64,000 nt of DNA, taken from NCBI RefSeq assembly GCF_016802725.1, contig NC_052679.1, forward strand, positions 2,480,001-2,544,000, given 5' to 3'. Position numbers and translations under genes: made by a program. Below the pieces are notes generated by a model. It did no database searches. It saw only the letters and a list, made by a program, of their open reading frames with translations, and was not told where the DNA came from. Shown one piece after another: positions 24,673 to 34,495 of the stretch. How positions within the stretch are numbered: position 1 is the stretch's first letter; each line of letters begins with the position of its first letter. Origin of the DNA: Solenopsis invicta (taxonomy: Eukaryota > Arthropoda > Insecta > Hymenoptera > Formicidae).

Positions 24673-26060
24673 ATAGGTGGCGCATGTATTTGTCTGCGCA
24701 CCTTCGAAAAGTTTCTATTGTTCTGGAACTCGTCGTCCGTCGCATCTTTCAGGTCCATTTCGCGGCTTTTCACGGTTGCCAAAAGAATCACGGTTACGCA
24801 CATTCTGCGTTATTGTGTCGTTGCGTATGTACATACCATTGATATCGTTGTCGTGCGAAGCGCCGAGTGATCGACACTTCGCATCGCGGTAATAGATCTA
24901 CGCGCGAGCGGTCGATAAGGTTACGGCGTAACCTCAAAACATCGCATCCCGTCGGGCGGACGCCTCTAGTCTCGGCTCGTAAAGAGCGTTGCGAGACTAG
25001 AGGCTAAGATAGTTGGAGCGTGAATAAATTATTAATGCGACTTTCGAAGGTTTCCGTCGCTCCGAAGCTTCCGTCGTTCGTCGGCCGTCGCATCGTGCAG
25101 GCTGATTTGGCAATCCGCACATTCCGTCGTTATTGTTATGTTCCGTCGCGTACCAGTGATAATCGGTGTCGTATGGAGTGCCCGGTGATCGTCGCGTTGC
25201 GGTAATTAATCCATGTGCGAGCAGTCGACGAGGTTATGGCGCAACATCAAAACATCGCGTTCCGACGGGCGGACGCCTCTCGTCTTAGCTCGTAACAGTC
25301 GTTGGTAGTTGGAGCGTGAATAAATTATTAATGCGACTTTCGAGAAGTTTCCGTCGCTCTAAAGCTCCCGTCGGCTGATTTCGCGGCTACCGAAAGAGTT
25401 CTGGCTACGCACAATCCGAGCATTTCGCCGCTTTTATTTCATCCCGTTGCGTGCCAGTGATACATCGGCGTCGTGCGGAGTGCCCGGTGTGGATACCGTC
25501 GTGTTGCGGTAATTAATCTACGCGCGAGCAGTTGACAAGGTTGGGTTATGGCGCAACCTCAGAAAGACGTCGCGTTCCGACGGGCGAACGCCTCTCGACT
25601 TCGCGACAATGCGAGTGCCAAAAAAATTGACGTTCTACGCGCGATCCGCATATTTCGTATTATTCTTTCATTGCGTTGCGTGCCAGTGACGTCGGTATCG
25701 TGCGAAATGCCGAGTGATTGTCGCGTTACGGTAATTAGTTTATACGCGAGCAGTCGATAAGGTTATGGCGCAATCTCAGAAAAGAGATAACATTCCGACG
25801 GATGGACGCCTCTCGTCTTAACTCGTAAGGGTCGTTGCGATAGTTAGAGCGTGAATAAATTATCTGTGCGAACTTCGAAGTTTCCGTCGCTCTTCGAGAA
25901 ACTTCCGTCGGCCATCGCGTCGTTCAGGCTGATTTTGCGACTGGCGAAAGAGTTATGGCTATGTACATTCCGCACGTTCCGTCGTTATTGTTTCGCTCCG
26001 TCGCATGCTGGTTCCGTCGATGTCGTGCGGAGTGCCTGGTGATCGTCACGTTGCGGTAAT
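24673..26060 (-). repeat. Right-arm tandem array, five units in opposite orientation
   Basis: The inverse anchor (GTGCCCGGTGATCGTC and variants, each followed by GCGGTAAT) occurs near 24,857, 25,177, 25,478, 25,706 and 26,030. The spacings are about 320, 300, 230 and 320 bases; the 230-base interval marks a shortened unit. Words GCGTGAATAAATTAT, GACGCCTCTCGTCTTA and TTATTGTT recur once per unit. Five units against three in the left arm shows unequal expansion or loss after the arms formed. Confidence 0.8.
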
Positions 26061-26276
26061 CAGTGCGGTAAACAGCGCGAGTGTTAACCTTATTCTCGCG
26101 AGTGATCAGTGTTTTGGCGAGTGCCATGGATGTGGAGGGAGGAAAGGAGGAGATGGTCAGAATGGCATCAGGCGACGGTGGAACAATCCTTGGGTGAGAT
26201 ATTTGACATATTTCATTTGATGTTTACTACGTATCTGAGTTTGTTATTTGTTCTTTATCACCACGGGAAATCTAAA

Positions 26277-26427
26277 CTTTAATGCCCATTTCCATCAATG
26301 TAGATTAATTTTGATGTCAGTTTAATATACTCTTTATCTTTTTCCAATTCTTAGAATTAAAGAAAGATAAAGATTAAGTTAAGCTGAGATCAAAGTTAAT
26401 CTGTGTTGGTGGAAATAGGCATAAGTC
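26277..26427. mobile_element. ~150-base inverted-repeat insertion unique to the right arm
   Basis: The left end ATGCCCATTTCC and the inverse of the right end (ATGCCTATTTCC) pair, and the match runs on through AGATTAA, TTTGAT and CTTTATCTTT, so nearly the whole element folds on itself. The sequence flanking it in the right arm (ATCTAAACTTTA, then GTAACAGGATT) is continuous in the left arm, where the element is absent. This is a relatively recent insertion into one arm. A relative occurs at 57,758-57,883. Confidence 0.7.
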
Positions 26428-26449
26428 ATTGTAACAGGATTAAAGTAAT

Positions 26450-26823
26450 CCAAGCAGCATACGATATAAAATATAAAAGATTACAAAATATAATATTTAT
26501 GATAGGTATTTAAATGTTTTATAAATATTTACGAAAACATTTTATAAGTAGATTTGTAATCTTAGATTAAACAGCTCATAATGATTTATCAAAAATATCG
26601 TATAAAAATATTTATAAAATATTATAAATATGTGTATGAAATATTATAAATATTTATTTTTTTACTTATCATAAATGTAAAATATGTAATCTATATTTTA
26701 ATAACATTTTGGATAAAGATTTTACCCAGATGATTTCTTTTCTTTGTGTATATAAAATATTTATATAATATATGAAATGTAAATAATAATAAATATTTAT
26801 TAGAAATATTGTGTGCTGTCTGA
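26450..26823. mobile_element. Right-arm copy of the CAGACAGCACA element
   Basis: The right end GTGTGCTGTCTG is well kept. The left end has decayed to CAAGCAGCATACGATAT. The interior mirrors the left-arm copy (ATGAAATGTAAATAATAAT, AAATATTTATAAAAT). It is nested symmetrically in the foldback arms. Confidence 0.6.
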
Positions 26824-27664
26824 GAAGAAAAGTTAATTTATTAACTTTTTTCCAAGTTAAAAAATCATTTATGCAAAAAAGAAAACAGTTAAAGAAAAAA
26901 ATGCATTTCTATAAAAAATATTTCTTTGTTATTTTATGGACGCTATTATAATTTGGACTCATATGCACTTTACAGATTAATGCAACGTGTTACAACTCCG
27001 CTACTGCACATCGATTCGGTGAGTTATAAAATTTCTTTAATTTTAAAATTAAAAAAGAAATAGGACCGGCTTAACATTAAGGTAGCCTCCGCCCAACAAA
27101 AATTATAAATATTTGTTAGGTAAATAAAATAGTAGAATTAAATGCTAATTAGATCATTAAATAATGAAAATAAATCAAAAAATATATATATATATTACAG
27201 AACTTAGAAATTGGTTGCGTGGTTGGTTCACAAGAGAGGTCATCTTAAAAAAAATTAGATGCTCGTATAAATTTGATATAAAAAAAATTCCTTTTTCAAT
27301 ATCATTTAAAGATATTAAGTTACAAAATTTGATGCTCGTTCTATTTGGCAAGTACTCGAATTTAAACATCGGTCGCGCAGTTGACTGACAAGAGAGAAAT
27401 CATCTTTAAAATCGAATACCGCCCAAACAGGAGGAGCACTTAATTCAGCAACTTGATATCTTTAAAAAAGGAATATTTTTAGTATCAAGTTTGCCCGAGT
27501 ACCTAATTTTTTAAGATGACTTCCCTCTTATGAACCAACCGCTCGACCATCTCTAACATTTTTTATTTATTTTCATTATTTCTTGAAGCACCAAATTAGC
27601 ACTTAATTTTCAAATATTTTAAAATTTAGTTTTGCGCTGGTAGAGGGGCGGCGGGTAAGCTTAA

Positions 27665-27991
27665 TAAAGATTTTAATAACAAAAACTGTAGCTACTAAAC
27701 TTGAATTAACACTTGGATGAAAACTCACAGTAGCAAGATTAATTATCATCATCCACAGGCTTTATTCTTAATAAGCGTCGCAAAGCACGATTGTCTCAAC
27801 GAGAGCTAAAGTAATTATATTTCTCTCATTACGCGCAATTCCGATCTTCGAACGCGGAGAGCTTGCATCTTTCCGCCGTTTTACGTTATTTCCAAGACGA
27901 TATTAATTCGCAATTGTGCGGCAGGTCGCACGTTATTTCAACGAAAAACGACTACGTACAATGTAATTTGAGCGCCACGCGAACGAATAAA

Positions 27992-28025
<34 letters not shown>

Positions 28026-29599
28026 ACAGTCTGCTACTTTCCCCGGGGAACCAATGCGCGCGCGGCCGATGATGTACTCGACAATCATAATTTACTACAC
28101 GGCCCGCAGCATGGATAATGGGTAACATACGTCCGTTTCTTGCGGCTAACAAAACGAAGGCTGGCGCTTCCGTTCTCCACGCCGCCGCTGCCGCGCCGGG
28201 CGAGAGAGCCGCGCTCTTCGACATCTCCCGGCGCACTTCTACGTAGCGAACAGCGGTACTCCACGCCGCCGTTTTGTTCCTCGTAAAAATCGTCGATACA
28301 ACTCGCGGAATAAATGACAGAGAGACGGTAAAAGGATGAGAATGGCAAGGAGGGAGGAAGGAGCCGATCGGAGCGGAAATAACGATCGCCGAATCTCCGC
28401 CTCTTTGCCGTTAAGCCTTCCTCCGATCGCTTCGATCGTCTGTTTAACCCTTAACGGTAAAGGCCCCTTTTTCGCGTAAAATTGCGTTTCTCGTAAGCGA
28501 TCGAACCATTCAGTCTCTCCCTCTTTCTGTCGCGGATGCGCAATTGAATTACGTTGACTCGCGCGACACGTTGTTCTGCGTCATAGCTGGATGCATCGCA
28601 AGCGAAAAAATTGACGGCAAATTGCAACTGTTCCGTAGCCGCTCTTTGCACCTTATCTCCTCGGACGTTCGTGACTAATGCTGATAATCTTTTTTTTTTG
28701 CAATTCAATAGTTCTCGCAAACAACGGGAAAGAGTGTACGTGTTACGTGTCTTAAAACCGTAGCGATAAATGCGCAATTAAAAAAAAATATCGGCTTAGT
28801 ATTGAAATCGTGTATGTTTACCTTTGCTAATCTCTTAAAACGGTACTAATAACACGTTCGCTGTTACGCATCGCATACGTGCAACGTTCAGGTTCAGGTT
28901 CGCATGAGAGATTCACGTGACGCATGCCTGACAGAACTGACAGAGCGATTATTTCATGCAATTAATTTTTCAGCATGGAAAATGCATGTTGCACCAGGAG
29001 AATACTGTTTATAACGTATCGATGTTTACGCCAAGCGGTTATTAAAAACGGTTATCATAAATCGGCGAACAACTGTTTTCCGAAAAAAAAAGTCAAAAAG
29101 CTCTCTCGGCGAGACAATATAATATTATCGACGCGTCATTTATATATTATTCCGTGGCACATAGATGCGTCGAAAGAAAAACTCGATCGAAAATTGCAAG
29201 TGTCGTGCCGCCGTCTCCGGGAAGTAGAGTCGAGGCTAAAGTTATACAGAACTTCAATCAGAGCGAATAATAACCGCCTTCCCGGGAACCCTCGGTGCAA
29301 TTTGAATTAAACATCGCAAATGCACAAATAAGTGTGTCGTAGTTTCGCCGAGTTACACCGCGTATACATTGTCGCGATAGACGCGCGCTATACCTGGCAT
29401 GAATCTTTTAAAAGATGCATCAGTCGTCATTGTGAAAAAAAAAAACTCGCGTGATTACGCCACGTGGCTGCACCTCCTGCTCTTCGGCCATGCGTCCGAA
29501 AACATCAAAGGTAATGAGAACGTAATCGATTGCGACGAGTGAAATGTGGTACGTCGACGTGTCGGCACCGAAGTTAACTGTGATAGTGACCATAGCGAT
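27665..29599. other. Non-coding region, mostly CpG-rich
   Basis: (GA)n lies at 27,993-28,020. CpG-rich DNA at 28,040-28,430 gives overlapping ORFs on the minus strand without motif. GTTCAGGTTCAGGTTCGCATG near 28,887 is a short direct repeat. No supported gene. Confidence 0.45.
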
Positions 29600-30260
29600 T
29601 TTTTCCTTTACAGCGTATCGTCTATTAATATCTCGAAGCACCCACTTCTCTTTACTCTTATAGACAAAAGTAATTAACTTTTTTTCTACAGAATCTCAGT
29701 TTTACATAGATAGTTAATTACTATTATTATTAGATATTTTGAATTAGTTTGATGAAAGATCTATTTATAAATTTATCTATTAAATAAGCATCTTTATAAT
29801 ACGAAATTATTTAATCATTTACTAATAATTATATTAACATAATAATCATATTTACATCATTATTTATTAATATTTTCTGTCGCGACTTTTTCTCTTGCAG
29901 TGTGTACCATTAATATCTTGAAACATTTCTCCTTAATCTTGTAGACAAAAATAATTAGATTTTTATATGGAATCTCAACTTGACTTGATTAGTTAATTTA
30001 GTATTGTAATTAGACAATTTAAAATAATTTGGTAAAGAATATGTTTATACATTTATTTGTGAACGATAAGTATCTGTACGTAATTATTCATTTCATTAAT
30101 ATTTATATTAAGAAGAATATCGGATTATTTTTACGGGATCATTTAATATTTTCTCTTACAATTTACCGTCTATTAATATACTTCAAAGAACTGCATTTTT
30201 TTTTAATCTTCTACATAAAAATGAACTTTTTTATACAGAATCTCTCCTCCGTGCGACAAA
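29600..30260 (+). repeat. Degenerate tandem repeat, ~2.3 units of about 270-290 bases
   Basis: A block containing CGTCTATTAATATCTCGAAG, then TTATAGACAAAAGTAATTA and ACAGAATCTCAG begins near 29,612. It recurs near 29,905 as TACCATTAATATCTTGAAAC, GTAGACAAAAATAATTAGA and GGAATCTCAAC, and near 30,165 as CGTCTATTAATATACTTCAA, CTACATAAAAATGAACTT and ACAGAATCTC. Between blocks, GTTAATTA and ATTTATCT/ATTTATTTG words recur. Strongly AT-rich, without coding potential. Confidence 0.65.
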
Positions 30261-31169
30261 AAAATAACAAGAGATAAAAAAAAGCCGATAAGAGCTAACA
30301 TTAGTTCTTCATTAATGTGTTACAATTTTTTATTAAATTAAATTCTTTGTTAAATTTAATAAAAAATTATTTGTATTTACAAACTTATTTGTCAACAATA
30401 GCATCATAAAAAAATGGTATGCATTAATATGTTCACATTAGGACGTTAGATTATTTTACGTAATTATTTAATTTTTGACTGGATTGTTTTTTCTACTGTT
30501 CGAATGCTCGTCTATCCATTTACTCAGTGAACCGCTGTGCGCGCTCCATTCCCTATTTTCTCGGACGTTCCCTGAGGAAAAATCCATGAGAAGCTTCACT
30601 GCATCCAGTATGTAGTACAAATCTGTGCAGCCTCCTTACGGAACGATACCGTTCGTCTCACTCAATTTAACGCGCATTCATTCATATTTCCTTTCGCAAC
30701 TTTTGCCAACGTTGCGCCAGCACATCGATTCCTTATCGTGCAACCTGTATTTATAGTTTACACAGCAAATCTGTGAAAGAGACATTATTTTCGTAAAGTC
30801 TTCTTTTTAATCGGTTCAGCTCACTCAGAATATACGTGTTTTAATCGCAATACTTGCACTCCTTTCAAAATTGACATTAGATTACAGGCGGAAACTTATT
30901 AACTAAACAATCATACCGAACGTCGTGTCAGCGACAGAACATATGGTCTTATCGCAAAAGTGAAACGTACTTCCCTATTTACTATATATCAAGATAGCAC
31001 TTGATCGATAAGCGATAGCGGTAAGAAATTATCCAGGTATCAAAGTATCAAGCGAGAAGCGTGCCGAGGTGCGGGAACTACTCATGCGAAAGTATTGGTA
31101 CTTCGATAGCATCGTAATATCGTCAGCATCCCTAGGCACGTGAGATTGAAAGAGGTTTGCACCGATAGA
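30261..31169. other. Non-coding spacer left of the purine-rich region
   Basis: AT-rich to about 30,500, then mixed. No exon, RNA or clear repeat was recognised. Confidence 0.45.
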
Positions 31170-32100
31170 CGTACGCGCACAATAAGGTAAAGGGGGAGGG
31201 AAAGAGGAAAACTTGGGCGGATAGAGCTCAGAGCGGCCGAGTAGAGTAGCCCGCACGGAGTGGAAGTCGAGTGGCCAGGCGAGACGAGACGAGATAGACG
31301 GACGAAAGAAAGAGAGAGAGAGAGAGAGAGAAGAGCATGAGAGAAGCTAGTAGTATCGTAAGCGAGAGAGCGCGATTCGAGAGAGGTGGAGGAGAACGAA
31401 GAAGAGACGGATAGACAGATGGATAGAGAAAGAGAGTGAGAGAGCAGGAATGACACGGTGAGAGACCGCGAGGGCATCGCGAGAGAAAGAGAGAAACCGA
31501 GGAGGGTAGGGAGGGAGAGGGGTAATTACTCTGGCGACATTGACCCGGCGGCGACCCGACAGCCGCTCTCGCTCGACTCGCTCGACTCGCTCCGACTCAC
31601 CTACACGCCTACACTCGGTTTACCTCTTCACCTTCCCTCTCGCTCCTTTCTCCCTCCTCCACCCTCCCGTCGCACTTCACCACCCCGGCAAGCTCCTCTT
31701 CGACCTCCTGTCTCTCTTCCTTTTCTTCGTCTTCCTTTCCTGCTCGTGGTCCCCGTCTCTTTCTCCGCTTCTTCCACGCCGTGCGCGGCGCGGTTCATCC
31801 GAGTTCACTCCTCGATCGCCGAACCCGAAAGCACCAACACCAGAGAGACCGAACATTGTAGCCTCCGCAAGAGCCTACTCCTGCATCGGCGGGAGATTTC
31901 CGACGTGATGCAGCTCCGCGATTTAGTTGTGGTCCATCAATGAACCCTCTCCCCCGCGTACGTCGACTGCAAAGTTCACAGTTCGCGCTTGTCTATGCAC
32001 TTGTCGACGGAGCTCGGTTTCTTAGCACGTGCAATTCTCGAATACACGTCTACTTCGCGTTTACTGCACCGGCGCAATTTTTCCGAGAACTGGATAGGTA
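31170..32100. promoter_or_regulatory. Candidate divergent promoter / 5'UTR region with purine-to-pyrimidine switch
   Basis: From about 31,170 to 31,530 the plus strand is heavily purine-rich, including (GA)n at 31,309-31,332 and many GAGAG words. From about 31,560 to 31,780 it becomes strongly pyrimidine-rich (CTCC/TCTTC). The flip point near 31,540 makes the DNA composition roughly symmetric outwards, as expected when two pyrimidine-rich 5' leaders diverge. On the plus strand a short upstream-ORF-like reading frame (MQLRDLVVVHQ) begins at 31,908, and a possible donor ATAG|GTAATT lies at about 32,096. AT-rich DNA resumes at 32,100. The open frames here (for example 31,458-31,943) are low-complexity and not convincing proteins. 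Confidence 0.4.
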
Positions 32101-34038
32101 ATTGTCCCAATTTTTTCTTGCAGTTTTAAATAAATAACTGTTAAACGCGCGTAAGTAGATCTAAATAAATTTTTGCACGAATATTTTAGAGTTTTGTCAA
32201 TATACGTAAAAATTTTGATTTAATTGACAAATCTGCAGATACTGTAAAACGCGATTTTACATAAGAATCAAGAATAAACAAAAATTAAGTAATGCGTGAA
32301 TCGTATTTAAATTTTACACAGATACTCAAACGTAACACTAGAATTCTATGAAATTTTCATATTTTTAGTAATGTCTCTTTTGAGACGTGACACATCCATC
32401 CTTAATGAAAGAGATAAGAATATAAAATAAAAATATTACTTCCAGTCAATGTTCTGAATACTGCCGCACATACTTAACAACATATTGCCATTTACTGCTC
32501 GTGTACTCAATACCGCCATGCGTTTAGTTATATTTATATGATAATATTAATTAATTTAACATTAAAAGATTTTAAGTACATAACGCTCTCAACTTTTTAT
32601 TTTAATACTATAATTGACGAAAGCGGCGATAATTGGAGACAATTATCTCGACAGACAAACAAGTTTATCTAAACTATTTCTCTCGACGGGGGGGATTAAA
32701 ACTCCAATTTCAAATCTAAATTCTTGAAATAATTTACGAGAGATCTCCGCGATTGAAAATTAATAGAATTTTAACGTAACAGCCTGAAGCTTGAAATTAT
32801 TTTACATCGTTAAAGAAACGGTAATCTTTCTTCCGTTACGTATGTATGCGTTCTATGTACGTGCCGTACTAGCGAAACGAACGATCGTGGATCAAACGGC
32901 TAGAGGCTATTTTTTCAACCATTCAACGACCTCCCGCGCGGCGCGATGAACCGGAGGGGTCTCGTTTGCGAGGTCAATCGGTGCGTGGCCGTTGGTTTAA
33001 CCGTCGGGACAGGCCGTACAGGAAAATATAATTGACTACGGTAGCAGCGTTTCATTTTGCATACAGCGGGCATGGGCGCTCGCCAAAAAATTGTAAAACG
33101 CTACCTACAGGCTACCGATGACGAGCTTGAACAGTCGAGCGAAACGAACGCGAGTTTCTATGGAGCTTCTCCTCAAAAGAATGCACAGACGATTCGCAAG
33201 TGCTCGAGGAACAACAAAAGCGCTGTCCGACGTTGCGAAAAATCTACCCCTGCGGAGAATCTGTATTTTTTTTTTTTTTTTTTTTTTGGAAACACAGTGC
33301 GAAACGCGGTGAGCGAGATTTCGAGCGTAGAGAGTCCGGGATTAGAGGGTTTGCTGTGCAAGAGGCTGCTGCGTCAGAGAAAAGGCTGGACCGGGTTAAC
33401 GGAGCAGGTACGCCAATACAACGCTAAACGACCAAGACGAGAGGGCGAAGACGAGGGTTACACTCGGCCGCGCAGCATCCGAGTATCCGTGGTCGATCCT
33501 GGTCGTATCCTCGTAGACGTGTGTAGGTGCTTGCGCGCTTATGCGTCCAAAGGCAGATGCGACGTGCACACGCGGCTATGAAGGAGCACGGCCGGCCGGT
33601 GCAAGCAAGATCGCTGCGCAGCCTCCCGCGGCGCTGGCAACCTGTTTTCTCTCTCCCAGAGCCGAGTTTATTTTGATTTATTGTGTCGCCGCTAAAGAGA
33701 TGTATTGTTGTGACGTATCCCCGCGGATCCCGCACGTCTTCGTGAACGAAGACTCCTTCGGGTGGATGAGACGGTGATAGGGAAGAACGAGGAAAAATCG
33801 AGAACATTTTCGACGGATCCGCGATGAAATCGGGCAAAGAATAAATGAGTATTATACGAAAATCTGAAGTTTAATCAATCTTAAGAGGAAAATAATGATA
33901 CTCTCGAATAATGACACATAACTTTTCATATATTTATATTCTTTTATTCTATAAATTATCGTGTTTATTTTATTTTGTTATAACATTTTAGTAATTAAAA
34001 TTTTAAATAAAGTCTCTATTATGGTTTGAGTTCTAATT
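32101..34038. other. Non-coding region
   Basis: AT-rich to 32,820, then CpG-rich to 33,840. The longest open frame (33,057-33,581) reads through a T-run at 33,266-33,287 as poly-phenylalanine, which marks it as chance. No splice-supported exon. Confidence 0.45.
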
Positions 34039-34495
34039 ATGGGTCAAATTTGCAAAATTAAAACTTTTAGATACAAATTCCAAAAAAAAAATTCTTGCAT
34101 TCTTTAACTTTATTATAATTATTGCAATATAAAATTACTTTCTCAAGCATTGCATGTTTAAAAAAAAACGTTACGTTTAAGTACTTCTCTAATAAAACAT
34201 CTCAATTTACCTTTTTAATAATTTTTTGGAATTATAATTCTCTTATAGATTAACATATATCTAAAAACATACATTAATGCACGTTTAATTATATCGACTC
34301 ATAATTGGGACTTATAAATAAATATCTTTGAATATTTTTCCAAAATCACTCTCCCAAAAATCACAATTTTGTCAAATATGTTTTATAATAATTTTTCTTT
34401 GAAATTAATATTTACATTGACATTAACAACTTTTTTAAACGTTTAATTGTTACATTTATATGAATTAATGAACATCAGTTTAATCTTAAATGACC
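34039..34495 (-). repeat. Interspersed repeat, copy 2 (inverse) of the TGGGTCATTTAAG family
   Basis: Both ends carry the same short word in opposite orientation (TGGGTCAAATTT at the left, CTTAAATGACCG at the right), suggesting terminal inverted repeats. The reverse complement aligns with 9,752-10,040 through several 15-19 base words. The rest is AT-rich, without coding potential. Confidence 0.65.

Larger units (their letters stand above)
22441..27664. mobile_element. Giant foldback element with long arms and internal tandem arrays
   Basis: The first bases (TAACCCTCCGCC, CTACCAGCGC) recur as the reverse complement at the far end (GCGCTGGTAG, GGCGGCGGGTA). Reverse-complement matches continue through both arms: TTATGAACCAACCGC, CAGACAGCACA, GATCACTCGCGAG and AATTTATTCACGCTC all pair with their inverse. 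The arms close on an 11-base inverted repeat GCGCCACCTAT (24,590-24,600) and ATAGGTGGCGC (24,673-24,683) with a 72-base loop. Arm lengths are about 2.16 kb and 2.99 kb; the right arm is longer because it has more tandem units and an extra insertion. No transposase ORF is seen, so it is non-autonomous. The layout (long inverted arms built from outer unique DNA and inner tandem subrepeats) resembles Foldback/Galileo-type elements. Exact ends and any target duplication are uncertain, since weak inverted similarity may extend outward. Confidence 0.85.

Noticed and set aside
23665..26220. Many 60-136 residue ORFs in the foldback arrays
   Set aside because: They repeat with the ~300-base units in both orientations and carry no transposase motif.
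31458..31943. 161-residue ORF in the pyrimidine-rich region
   Set aside because: Low-complexity Pro/Ser/Arg composition follows the DNA skew; more likely untranslated leader.
33057..33581. 174-residue ORF
   Set aside because: It reads through a T-homopolymer as poly-phenylalanine and has no domain, signal or splice support.
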